Assembly: GCF_003263785.1 (NCBI RefSeq)
Contig: NZ_JYJK01000095.1
Location: forward strand, 1 to 56,401
Direction of reading: 5' to 3'
Length of the DNA stretch: 56,401 nt
Origin: Vibrio variabilis
GTDB taxonomy: Bacteria > Pseudomonadota > Gammaproteobacteria > Enterobacterales > Vibrionaceae
In this document: positions 1 through 8,742 of the stretch, in pieces
Position numbering within the stretch: the stretch's first letter is position 1
How the letters are laid out: every line of letters begins with the position of its first letter
Notes under the pieces: model-generated
The model's input: only the letters and a program-made list of their open reading frames with translations
Told to the model about the DNA's origin: nothing
Database searches by the model: none
Position numbers and translations under genes: made by a program

Positions 1-165
1 CTATATTTTTAAAGAACATTTTCTAACTTTCGAACCGCTCTGCGTCTCGTCGTTAGGGGTGCGTATCTTACGCTTCCCATTTTGAGAGTCAAGCGTTTTT
101 TCAAACTTTCTTTTCTCTCTCAACCGACTCCGCTTTGTGACTTTCGTCTCACTCCGTGTCGGTGA
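1..165 (-). other. rRNA operon leader (16S gene lies off the left edge)
   Basis: On the minus strand this stretch follows a strong rrn-type P1 promoter and ends, at the window edge, with a BoxA-like antitermination element (TGTTCTTTAAAA, minus strand of 7-18). That arrangement is the transcribed leader that precedes 16S rRNA. The rRNA itself is not in the window. The neighbourhood agrees: in enterics murI also sits beside an rRNA operon. The leader holds no open reading frame of note. Confidence 0.75.
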
Positions 166-171
166 GGCGGC

Positions 172-199
172 ATTATAGAGATCGCAGCATCGATGACAA
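172..199 (-). promoter_or_regulatory. rRNA operon P1 promoter
   Basis: The minus strand carries TTGTCA (194-199) and TATAAT (172-177) separated by 16 bases, followed by a GC-rich discriminator. This is nearly identical to E. coli rrn P1 promoters, including the 16-base spacer. An A/T-rich tract at about 200-225 sits where an UP element would be. Transcription would start near 165 and run leftwards. Confidence 0.85.
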
Positions 200-389
200 C
201 CCTTTTTTTGAAATTATTTTCCGTTCGTTCAAAAAGCCATCAAAGGCAGTGTTTTTCGATAAAAATTCAACATTTGAAATACATCACACCAAATAATTGG
301 AAAAATAACGCTCAACTACGTAATATTCCTGTATCTATTTGTTAACGATAGATGCCATTATTCGTCAATAAGAAAAGTAGTACTTTAAT

Positions 390-845
390 ATGGACTCCAA
401 TAAATCTCTTTTTCTAGTAATAGCGATCGCTATTTTAGGCGGAATTGTTTTTTCTCAGTTCGCCGACATCTCACCGGCTGTTGCTTTTGTACTTGGTGTA
501 GTAGCTACATTTTTCGTTGTTAAGTTTTCTTCTGCTGCTCCAACCGTTTCGAAAGACAGTTCTCAATCAACAAAAACACTGTACGTAGGTAACCTACCTT
601 ATAAAGCTAACGAATCTCACGTTAAGGATCTGTTCGCTGAATATGGGGAAGTATTTGCGGTAAGACTAATGAAGGATAAACGCACAGGTAAGCGTCGTGG
701 ATTTGGTTTCGTCGTCATGGCGAGCTCCGATGCCAAGGGGGCAATCGAAGCGCTCAACGAAAAGGACTATATGCAAAGAACCTTAAAGGTTCGCATTGCT
801 AATGACCCTAAGCATCCTGAATCTGCATCAATTGAACAGGACTAA
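390..845 (+). CDS. Membrane-anchored RNA-recognition-motif protein
   Basis: 151 residues. Residues about 7-46 form one or two hydrophobic segments, followed by a short linker and a single RRM domain (about 62-138). Both RRM signatures are visible: RNP2 as LYVGNL and RNP1 as RGFGFVVM. It should bind single-stranded RNA at the inner membrane; the target is unknown. It lies between the rRNA operon promoter (divergent) and murI (convergent, 38-base 3' overlap). A stand-alone bacterial RRM with a membrane anchor is known among Vibrio proteins but has no established role that I know of. The domain call is firm and the function open. Confidence 0.85.
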   Translation: MDSNKSLFLVIAIAILGGIVFSQFADISPAVAFVLGVVATFFVVKFSSAAPTVSKDSSQSTKTLYVGNLPYKANESHVKDLFAEYGEVFAVRLMKDKRTGKRRGFGFVVMASSDAKGAIEALNEKDYMQRTLKVRIANDPKHPESASIEQD

Positions 846-1599
846 AGCCGAGATCGTCTAAGGCTATATTAAGTGCTTCTTCTTGTTTAGGGGAAGCACT
901 GCTAAACACCTCTTTACTCCCTAGCCCCTCTTTATCGCCACATTCCGTTAATAAACTCACCACTCTACGAGCAATCGCTGTGCCCGAATCAATCAATTCG
1001 ACACCTTTACCAAGCACTTGCGATATCTCTTCTCGAATCAACGGAAAATGAGTACACCCTAATACCGCTACATCAATCACGTCTACGAGTGGCTCTAGGA
1101 TCTGATGCAATTGCATCATGTCAATGGATTGCCCTCTCAGCTTTTGCTCAGCCATATCCACCAGCTGACTACTGCCAAGCAGCTTTACATCTTTATCATC
1201 AGCAAAGTCTCGGATCAGATCATGGGTATACTGACGAGTTATGGTAGCAGGTGTGGCAATTAAACCGACGGCTTTTTGTGAAAGTAGAGAAGCGGGTTTG
1301 ATTGCTGGTACGACACCGACAACCGGAATAGACAACACTTCTCTTAAATGAGGTAGTACGATGGTGCTCGCGGTATTGCAAGCGATAACGACGATATCAA
1401 TGCGCTGGCGCTGCATCATCTGTTGGATTAGACGACAGGTACGATCAACGAGTGTGTCCGGCGCAAGTTCGCCATAAGGGTAGGCTTCGTTGTCGAATAA
1501 ATAGAAGTAGTTTGCACACGGCAGCAAGTTCGCTATCTCTTTATAGACAGAGAGACCACCTACTCCAGAGTCAAATATCAAAATGTTATGTCTATTCAT
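808..1599 (-). CDS. murI: Glutamate racemase
   Basis: 263 residues, a normal length. It converts L- to D-glutamate in the cytoplasm for peptidoglycan synthesis. The N-terminal FDSGVGGLSV motif and the two catalytic cysteines, in ACNTAST and GCTHFPLI, are present. The 3' end overlaps the RRM gene on the other strand by 38 bases. The setting next to an rRNA operon and close to btuB and trmA matches the enteric order. Frame intact. Confidence 0.95.
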   Translation of the reverse strand: MNRHNILIFDSGVGGLSVYKEIANLLPCANYFYLFDNEAYPYGELAPDTLVDRTCRLIQQMMQRQRIDIVVIACNTASTIVLPHLREVLSIPVVGVVPAIKPASLLSQKAVGLIATPATITRQYTHDLIRDFADDKDVKLLGSSQLVDMAEQKLRGQSIDMMQLHQILEPLVDVIDVAVLGCTHFPLIREEISQVLGKGVELIDSGTAIARRVVSLLTECGDKEGLGSKEVFSSASPKQEEALNIALDDLGFSPVQLMQIQDA

Positions 1600-1686
1600 C
1601 GCGTATTACACCGACGGTTGTCGTTATCTATCCGCCGACATGATACTCACTACTGGTTAAGCGGTAAACCTATCTGCTCTCGACGC

Positions 1687-2342
1687 CTACTTCACTTTGT
1701 ACCTTAGATGGCTGAATCGATCAGCGGTTTCTATCGATAAGGGTTCAATCTCTATGGGATGGCTAAAGTACTTTGAATTACACACTAAAGTGTGGAACTC
1801 GCCATCTTCGCCACATGGATCAACATTGGTTGGTAGCTCTGTGATGAGGCAGTTGGTATAACGCTCTCCGCATAAAGACTCTGGTAATACTTGCCTGTCT
1901 ATTGTCACCAATACTGTATCAATCCCTCTTGCTATTATTTCTCGAGCAAGATCTTGGCTATTTTCACCAACCAAAGGAAAAACCGCTTCCAGCCCAGCGG
2001 GCTCTACGTAGCTTTTTCGATACTCGACGATGCCATTGCAGAACATGTCCCCGAAGGCGATGCCGTCAACATTTAGTCCTGATGACTTTACGCCGTCTAT
2101 AACTAGCGACTGGTAGATGTCATTTGCCGGGAACACCTCTGGCAACTCAATAAACACTAAGGGCACACCTAGTCTATCAGCTTGCATCTGAACAACTTCA
2201 AGAGGCGTGACTTGGAAAGGCACCTCACCATTTACGTGGGTGGTGTAGAGCCTACGACATTGTATTCAGACGACTCCATAAGACGCTCAAAGGTTAATGT
2301 GGAATCTTTACCTGATGACCAGCTGATAATGATGTTTTTCAT
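1687..2342 (-). CDS. Dph6/MJ0570-type ATP pyrophosphatase-like protein (frame broken as read)
   Basis: The minus strand from 2342 starts with MKNIIISWSSGKDSTL, containing the SGKDS PP-loop of N-type ATP pyrophosphatases. After about 32 codons the frame runs into a stop, and the family sequence resumes one frame away as YTTHVNGEVPFQV and continues to 1687. One missing base near 2249 explains the break; restored length is about 218 residues. Relatives include diphthine-ammonia ligase, but bacterial members have no agreed substrate. It starts just after the btuB terminator, so a B12-related job is a guess from position only. The start at 2342 is favoured over an internal GTG at 2223 because it includes the PP-loop. 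Confidence 0.75.
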
Positions 2343-2361
2343 GGGAACACCCTGAATATGC

Positions 2362-2392
2362 AAATAAACAAAGCCACTCCCTAGAGTGGCTT
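2362..2392 (-). terminator. Intrinsic terminator after btuB
   Basis: Minus-strand hairpin GCCACT-CTAGGG-AGTGGC (2372-2390) followed by TTTGTTTATTT. It lies between the btuB stop and the start of the ATP pyrophosphatase-like gene. Confidence 0.75.
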
Positions 2393-2416
2393 CGAAATAG
2401 AGACGCTAACTAGCTA

Positions 2417-4261
2417 TTAAAAGTTTACTGTTGCCAACGCGAAGAAAGTACGACCCGGAGAGCGATAGCCTTTAGCCGTTTCGTACTCCTCATCAAGCAG
2501 GTTATCTACCCTTGCTCTCAAGGCAACATTGTCAGCTACCCAGTAAGAGACCGCGGCATCCCACAAACTCGCAGCAGGCAGATAGTCGTCAGCAGTTGGA
2601 TTAGCTGTCGGTAAGTCGAGGCGCTTACCTGTATAGAGATAGGTAAGCGACAGATCGAAGTCACCTATGTTTGCTTCACCAATCCACTTGTAGTTCTCTT
2701 TGGCTCGTCGAGCTAGCTGAGTACCGTTATCATCTTTATGATCTTTATACTCAGCAATCACGGTATGATGAACTGGCCCCGTGCTAAATCGCCCTTCTAG
2801 CTCCACACCCTTGATATCTGCATCAACGTTGTAGGTTTTGCCCCATGGGTCTCCTGGTACTGAATACCAGATGTTTAGATTGTCGACCTTATTGTGATAA
2901 GCCGATAATTTCCAATCTAAAAAGCCACTCAAACCAGCAAGTCCAACTTCAAGGTTGCGCGAGTCTTCTGGTTGAAGATCCGGATTAGTGGTCAGACTGT
3001 TATAACTTGGCGCTTTAAACGCCGTACCAGCCATCGCATAAGCACGGTAGTTTGGAATAAAGCGATATTGACCACCCAATGACCACGTTGTGTAGTTGTC
3101 ATATTTATCATGTCGATCGTGTCTTACGTTTGCTTCGGCAGAAAACTTGTCATAATCCGCTCTACCAGATACATAAGCGCCAATATTCTCGCGGCTTTCT
3201 CCCGCTAGTTTATGCGCACTCCCCCAGCTCTTGGCATCATCAGCAAGTTCCTCTTTACGGTAATCCAGACCACCACCGACCGAATAGTGTGAGTTAATCT
3301 GATATAGATTCGACCATTGCGCATTTAACGCATTAGTATCAACAACAGTATCAGCATTGCTCTCGCCAACAGATTGCAGGAAGTCCTTTTTCTCAACTTG
3401 GGCATAACTCAACGTCACAAATGATTTATACGCTTGGCTTTGATAGTCAATACGACCCGCTAGATTCTGATTATCAACCACCCCATTCTTCTTCGCACCT
3501 CCAGAATTGTATTCTGTCAGGCTATCGAACCAACGATAATCTAGCAGTGCGCTCCAATTACTGTTGAAGTCATGTTTATAACCAAGGTGCAAGTTTCGAT
3601 TTTCATAACCATAGTTGGTGCCATCTTGCACGGCTTTAAAATCATAACCATCCGTTTTCTCATAGCCACCTGCTACTTGAATATGGCCATTTTCATTAAG
3701 CTTTGTCTTCGCAGTAAAGTTGGCCTCTCGACCATCATGACTCGATGCACCTACATTGATTTGTTTGCGCTCTTGGCCATTATTAGTACGAGTGATGATA
3801 TTGATTACACCACCAATAGCGTCCGAGCCATAAATTGCTGCGCTCGGCCCACGAATCACTTCCACTTGTTCAACTAGCCCAATTGGAAAATGGTTGATGG
3901 ATAATCCAGTGGTATCGCTGCTGTATCGAACACCATCAACCAACACTAAGGTTTGATTACTATTGGTACCACGCAGGAAGATAGACGTTGATTGACCTCG
4001 CCCACCGTTTTGCACCACTTCGACACCAGGAAGCCGACGCAGTACGTCCGACAAACTCTTTGCCTGAGATACCTCAATTTCTTGACGAGTCACAACGCTC
4101 ATTGGAGCGATGACTTTGTCTTCCGGTTGTTCGAAACGATTGGCGGTGACCACCATTGTTTCTTTGGTTTGCGTTGCCGTAGAGCTTTCTTGAGCCAGTG
4201 AAAAAGAAGCATAAGAAGAGAGCGATGCAGCCACTGCTATCGCCAAACATGATTTGTTCAT
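2417..4261 (-). CDS. btuB: TonB-dependent vitamin B12 receptor
   Basis: 614 residues. Signal peptide about 1-23, a TonB box (ETMVVTANRF, about 34-43), a plug domain with GSDAIGGVINI, then a 22-strand beta-barrel region ending in a C-terminal phenylalanine as outer-membrane proteins do. It imports cobalamin across the outer membrane using TonB energy. Identification as the B12 receptor rests on similarity, the cobalamin riboswitch directly upstream, and its place between murI and trmA as in E. coli. Expression should fall when adenosylcobalamin is plentiful. Frame intact. Confidence 0.93.
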   Translation of the reverse strand: MNKSCLAIAVAASLSSYASFSLAQESSTATQTKETMVVTANRFEQPEDKVIAPMSVVTRQEIEVSQAKSLSDVLRRLPGVEVVQNGGRGQSTSIFLRGTNSNQTLVLVDGVRYSSDTTGLSINHFPIGLVEQVEVIRGPSAAIYGSDAIGGVINIITRTNNGQERKQINVGASSHDGREANFTAKTKLNENGHIQVAGGYEKTDGYDFKAVQDGTNYGYENRNLHLGYKHDFNSNWSALLDYRWFDSLTEYNSGGAKKNGVVDNQNLAGRIDYQSQAYKSFVTLSYAQVEKKDFLQSVGESNADTVVDTNALNAQWSNLYQINSHYSVGGGLDYRKEELADDAKSWGSAHKLAGESRENIGAYVSGRADYDKFSAEANVRHDRHDKYDNYTTWSLGGQYRFIPNYRAYAMAGTAFKAPSYNSLTTNPDLQPEDSRNLEVGLAGLSGFLDWKLSAYHNKVDNLNIWYSVPGDPWGKTYNVDADIKGVELEGRFSTGPVHHTVIAEYKDHKDDNGTQLARRAKENYKWIGEANIGDFDLSLTYLYTGKRLDLPTANPTADDYLPAASLWDAAVSYWVADNVALRARVDNLLDEEYETAKGYRSPGRTFFALATVNF

Positions 4262-4317
4262 TTGTTGTGTTGTCCTAAATCGCGTAAGTCCTACCTACTC
4301 GAGCAATCCTTTTTTCG

Positions 4318-4516
4318 CATCGAGTTGGCTGCTGGCAGGTATTCGGACTTAAGAGCACGAAACCATATTGGTTTCACCTACTGCCTCGACTTCCCGTTTT
4401 ATCTCAAACAGTGTCTTTGTGAGGGGTTGTTCTCTCTTACCGCTGCGCGTCAGTTCTGGATTTTCACCAGATTCCCTTTTCAGTGAGAACTCCATCTGAT
4501 TCTCACACCAGCTAGG
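4318..4516 (-). promoter_or_regulatory. Cobalamin (AdoCbl) riboswitch of btuB
   Basis: The minus-strand leader of btuB holds the conserved parts of the cobalamin riboswitch. The B12 box (AAGTCCGAATACCTGCC, minus strand of 4334-4350) lies near the 3' end. The 5' half has GGGAATCTGGTGAAAATCC near 4456-4476. The distance of about 130 bases between the two parts is normal for the class. Ligand binding would lower btuB translation or transcription. The edges are approximate. Confidence 0.9.
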
Positions 4517-4681
4517 GGGCATGGTATTAACTGATTGATTATTTGTCCATAACGGATTGAACTAAGCTATAAGAGCGCAGAGATAATGCGAGACAATTCT
4601 GGGAAAAACTGGACAACGACGGGAGATTGAATAAAATCTGCCCTCCTTAATACAACTCATTACCGACGATAGGCAACCACC

Positions 4682-5791
4682 ATGGCAAATCTCGACTTCA
4701 CACCAGAAGGCTATCAAATCCAGCTTGAAGAAAAATCTCAACGTTTGATCGATATGATGGCGCCGTATTCTGCTCCTGAACTCGAAGTATTTACTTCTCC
4801 AGAAAAGCACTATCGTATGCGTGCTGAATTCCGCGTTTGGCATGAAGGCGACGACATGTACTACATCATGTTCAACCAAGAAACGCGTGAAAAGTACCGT
4901 GTTGATCAATTCCCTGCGGCGAGCCGTCTTATCAACGACCTAATGCCACTGCTGATGGACGCGATGAAAGGCAATGAGGTATTACGAAAGAAACTGTTCC
5001 AAGTTGATTTTCTATCGACGATGAGCGGCGAAATTTTGGTGTCTCTGCTGTATCACCGTCAACTGGATGATGCGTGGAAGGAACAAGCACAAGCACTGAA
5101 ACAGCAGCTCAATGATGAAGGCTTTAAGCTGAACCTGATTGGTCGTGCACGTAAGATGAAAATCGTCATGGATCAAGACTATGTGGTGGAAACTCTGCAT
5201 GTTAACGGTCAGCCATACCACTACCAGCAAGTGGAAAACAGCTTCACACAGCCCAATGGTCCAGTGGCTCAAAAAATGTTGGAATGGGCGGTTGATTGTA
5301 CCCAAGACAGCAAAGGAGATTTGCTAGAGCTTTACTGTGGTAACGGTAACTTCTCATTGGCATTGGCGCAAAACTTCGAGCGCGTACTTGCAACAGAATT
5401 AGCGAAGCCTTCGGTAGAATCGGCGCAATACAACATTGCAGCGAACAAGATTGAAAACGTTCAAATCATTCGCATGTCAGCAGAAGAATTCACAGAGGCG
5501 ATGGAAGGCAAACGTGAATTCCGACGCTTGCAGCAGCAGAACGTTGACCTTAAGAGCTACAACTGCAACACGATTTTCGTTGACCCACCACGTGCCGGTA
5601 TGGATGTCGATACCTGTAAAATGGTTCAAGGTTACGAGCGCATTCTGTATATCTCGTGCAACCCTGAGACCTTGAAAGACAACTTGGACGTACTGGGTGA
5701 AACGCACCACATTACGCGATTTGCTCTATTCGATCAGTTCCCGTTCACTCATCACATCGAAGCGGGTGTACTGCTTGAGCGCAAAGCCTAA
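4682..5791 (+). CDS. trmA: tRNA (uracil-54-C5)-methyltransferase
   Basis: 369 residues, the usual length. It makes ribothymidine at position 54 of tRNA using S-adenosylmethionine. The C-terminal half carries the SAM-binding ELYCGNGNFS motif (about 215), FVDPPRAGMD with the conserved acidic/proline loop, and YISCNPETL with the nucleophilic cysteine; the end has FPFTHHIE typical of the family. No TRAM domain is seen, as expected for TrmA. It is transcribed away from btuB and followed by its own terminator. Frame intact. Confidence 0.96.
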   Translation: MANLDFTPEGYQIQLEEKSQRLIDMMAPYSAPELEVFTSPEKHYRMRAEFRVWHEGDDMYYIMFNQETREKYRVDQFPAASRLINDLMPLLMDAMKGNEVLRKKLFQVDFLSTMSGEILVSLLYHRQLDDAWKEQAQALKQQLNDEGFKLNLIGRARKMKIVMDQDYVVETLHVNGQPYHYQQVENSFTQPNGPVAQKMLEWAVDCTQDSKGDLLELYCGNGNFSLALAQNFERVLATELAKPSVESAQYNIAANKIENVQIIRMSAEEFTEAMEGKREFRRLQQQNVDLKSYNCNTIFVDPPRAGMDVDTCKMVQGYERILYISCNPETLKDNLDVLGETHHITRFALFDQFPFTHHIEAGVLLERKA

Positions 5792-5805
5792 TAAGTAGAA
5801 AACAA

Positions 5806-5833
5806 AAAACGAGCCAGCAGGCTCGTTTTTTTA
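5806..5833 (+). terminator. Intrinsic terminator, trmA
   Basis: Hairpin CGAGCC-AGCA-GGCTCG (5810-5825) preceded by an A-run and followed by seven T's, 19 bases after the trmA stop. The flanking A and T runs mean it could also stop transcripts from the yijD side. Confidence 0.85.
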
Positions 5834-5864
5834 TGCTCTCGCTCTACGAATAGAGGCTTTAGAG

Positions 5865-6234
5865 TTAGGCTTCCTTAAGGATATAACCCATCTTTTTGCC
5901 AATCCAGAATAGCAGCACCAAGACCACCATGATGGCAATAAAATTAGAACCCGCTTCAGGTACTGCGCTTTGGTAAACGCAGAGTGACCAAATGCACCCA
6001 CAAAGAATGCCGCTAGGCAACCATAGGGAAGTCTTCTGGGATTGGGTTTCTAAGATATTCTTGGTATAGAGCCTGAACTGACAGCACAAGCGCAATCAGT
6101 GGAAAAATAGAGAATGTCACTTCGCTGATGGTGAGCCAAGACAACATTGCATTACCACACATACCTGCAATCAGAGCAAGTACGAGCGTTTTTTTGCCGC
6201 TTTCGCGGTTTTCGGAGGACACTTCATTGGACAT
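5865..6234 (-). CDS. yijD: YijD-family inner-membrane protein (frame broken as read)
   Basis: The family protein (about 119 residues in E. coli) is split over three frames. The first part runs from 6234 to FPMVA, the middle reads AAFFVGAFGHSAFTKAQY, and the end is PEAGSNFIAIMVVLVLLFWIG up to 5865. One missing base near 6015 and another near 5959 restore a single frame. Four hydrophobic segments are visible. Function is unknown. Its start codon overlaps the fabR stop, matching the conserved fabR-yijD pair. Confidence 0.8.
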
Positions 6235-6875
6235 TAGTTGGACCCTTCTTTTTGACGGTTTCTTTCACGTTCTTTGCGATACCAGTGTGCACCCTTGGCC
6301 ACTATCCTTAGTTGGACAATCAGCCTCTCGGCCAGTTCATATCTTTCTTTCTTGCTAAGGTCTAACGCCTCAGCGCCTGAACTGAACACGAGAATGACAG
6401 AAGCTTCCGCTTGAGCAAACGCTTCATCACGATCCATACCTGTGCTAACCAGATATTCAGTTAGCTCAGCCGAAAAGTGTTGGATTTCACGAGCTACCGC
6501 GGCTCGAAAGTCGAAAGAGGTACCAGAGCGCTCCCTTAATAATAGGCGGAACACGTTGGGACTGCTTTCAATGAACTCCATAAACGTTTCAACTGAAGTA
6601 CGGATCACACTGCCTTCTTTGACAATACGCTGGCGCGCTTGTCGCATTAACTGCCTTAGCAGCAAACCTCCTTCATCTACCATGGTCAGCCCCAGTTCAT
6701 CCATATCTTTAAAATGACGATAGAAAGAAGTAGGAGCGATACCGGCTTCGCGCGCGACTTCGCGCAGGCTCAAGTTCGAAAAGCTGCGATCGGCACTAAG
6801 CTGGCTAAAAGCAGCATCGATCAATGAACGACGCGTTTTTTCTTTTTGTTGTGCACGAATACCCATTGATTTCAT
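6234..6875 (-). CDS. fabR: TetR-family regulator of unsaturated fatty acid synthesis
   Basis: 213 residues. The N-terminal helix-turn-helix (about 10-55, with ALREVAREAG-like and TSFYRHFKDMDEL segments) is of TetR type, and overall similarity plus the sthA-fabR-yijD-trmA order identify FabR. In E. coli FabR represses fabA and fabB by sensing the unsaturated/saturated acyl pool. The gene is divergent from sthA, with 383 bases between. I saw no clear FabR palindrome in that gap. The likely start is this ATG or the internal ATG three codons later (MGIRAQQ). Frame intact. Confidence 0.92.
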   Translation of the reverse strand: MKSMGIRAQQKEKTRRSLIDAAFSQLSADRSFSNLSLREVAREAGIAPTSFYRHFKDMDELGLTMVDEGGLLLRQLMRQARQRIVKEGSVIRTSVETFMEFIESSPNVFRLLLRERSGTSFDFRAAVAREIQHFSAELTEYLVSTGMDRDEAFAQAEASVILVFSSGAEALDLSKKERYELAERLIVQLRIVAKGAHWYRKERERNRQKEGSN

Positions 6876-7258
6876 GTTTAACCTAGGTGCTCTTGTTGGT
6901 TACCATCGATGACGGTAATTGAGGGAGTGGAGGTAATATAGCGCGAATAGTCACTTTGTATAAGTGTATGGCTGGCGATTTTTACTAAAAAACCTGTACG
7001 CATCTCACTTCATTTGCTCAACGCTATAGTTAAACAAGTTTCATTATTTTGCATACATCAAACGTTTATCCGATGCTAACTCTCGATAAAACTGCGTGAT
7101 CTTTCACACTCTATTCACGCAGTCATGTTTACCAAGGTTAATAATCCGTTAAAATCGCGCCATTGCTAGTCTATGAATTGCACTCATCACTCCCAGTCTA
7201 CTGTTGCTATTGAAGCTGAAATGTTTTGTGGGGGTATGAAGAACTACGAGGATACTAT

Positions 7259-8657
7259 ATGAGTCGCGCTAAACATTTTGATGCTATCGTAATCGGCAGT
7301 GGCCCCGGTGGTGAAGGGGCTGCGATGGGGCTGACCAAAGCTGGCCTCAACGTTGCGATCATCGAAAAAGAGAGCAGCGTCGGTGGCGGTTGTACCCACT
7401 GGGGGACCATACCTTCGAAAGCATTGCGCCATGCGGTCAGCCGTATCATTGAGTTCAACAACAACCCACTGTTTTGTGGTAACAATACGAGCCTGCACTC
7501 GACGTTTTCCAATATTTTGGGACACGCGAAAACCGTCATCGATAAGCAAACCCGACTGCGCCAAGGTTTCTATGACCGAAATGAGTGTACCTTGCTATTC
7601 GGAACGGCACGCTTTATTGATACTCACAGCCTCGAAGTCACCAAGTCCGATGGCACAATCGATACGTATACCGCCGACAAGTTTGTGATTGCGACTGGCT
7701 CAAGGCCGTACCGCCCTGCTGATGTCGACTTCAATCACCCACGTATTTACGACAGCGATTCGATTCTTTCTCTTGAGCACGACCCTAGACACATCATTAT
7801 TTACGGTGCCGGCGTCATTGGTTGTGAGTATGCGTCTATCTTCCGTGGTTTGGATGTAAAAACTGACCTCATTAACACCCGCGAGCGCCTACTGGCGTTT
7901 CTAGATAACGAGATGTCAGACTCTCTGTCCTATCACTTCTGGAATAGCGGCATGATGATCCGCAACGATGAGACTTACGCAAGATTGAAGGCACCGAAGA
8001 CGGCGTCATCATCCACCTCAATTCTGGTAAGAAAATGCGCGCGGATTGCTTGCTGTACGCCAACGGCCGAACGGGTAACACCGATGCACTTAATTTGGAT
8101 GCCGTTGGACTCGTCGCGGATTCTCGCGGACAGCTTAAAGTCGACACCAACTACCAAACCGATATTGACCATGTCTATGCCGTCGGTGATGTGATTGGCT
8201 ATCCGAGCTTAGCAAGTGCGGCCTACGACCAAGGCCGATTTGTGGCTCAAGCCATTACCCGAGGAGAAGCCGAAGGTAAGCTGATTGAAGACATTCCGAC
8301 AGGTATCTACACCATCCCAGAAATCAGCTCTGTGGGAAAAACCGAGCAAGAGCTGACGGAAGCCAAGATCCCTTACGAAGTAGGACGTTCGTCATTTAAA
8401 CACCTTGCCCGAGCACAGATTGCCGGTAAAGATGTGGGAAGTTTGAAAATACTGTTCCACCGCGAGACCAAAGAAATCTTGGGCATTCACTGTTTTGGTG
8501 AGCGTGCGGCAGAAATCATTCACATCGGCCAAGCATCATGGAGCAAAAAGGCGAAGCGAATACCATCGAGTACTTCGTTAACACCACCTTTAACTACCCG
8601 ACAATGGCAGAAGCTTACCGTGTTGCAGCGCTCAATGGTTTGAACCGTCTGTTCTAA
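7259..8657 (+). CDS. sthA: Soluble pyridine nucleotide transhydrogenase (frame broken as read)
   Basis: A flavoprotein that moves reducing equivalents between NADPH and NAD+ in the cytoplasm. The FAD motif GSGPGGEGAA is near residue 12. GGGCTHWGTIPSKA shows the single-cysteine site typical of SthA (no redox disulfide), and the NAD motif GAGVIGCEYASIF follows. Three frames must be joined: one base is missing after 7980, another near 8536 (GCATC where the family needs Ala-Ile-Met). The end then reads AYRVAALNGLNRLF with stop at 8655-8657. The start at 7259 follows an AGGA-like ribosome site. Confidence 0.9.
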
Positions 8658-8694
8658 CCCAATTGCAATGCATCGCACGTTAGACAGATACAAC

Positions 8695-8721
8695 AAAGGC
8701 GACATCATGTCGCCTTTTTTT
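8695..8721 (+). terminator. Intrinsic terminator, sthA
   Basis: Hairpin GGCGACATCATGTCGCC (8698-8714) flanked by AAA and a seven-T tail, 40 bases after the sthA stop. Confidence 0.85.
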
Positions 8722-8742
8722 GCCTCTTACACAGATGACACG

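Noticed and set aside
3572..3877. 101-codon plus-strand frame inside btuB
   Set aside because: It is antisense to an intact, recognisable receptor gene and has no start signal or domain; the same applies to many other overlapping frames in the window.
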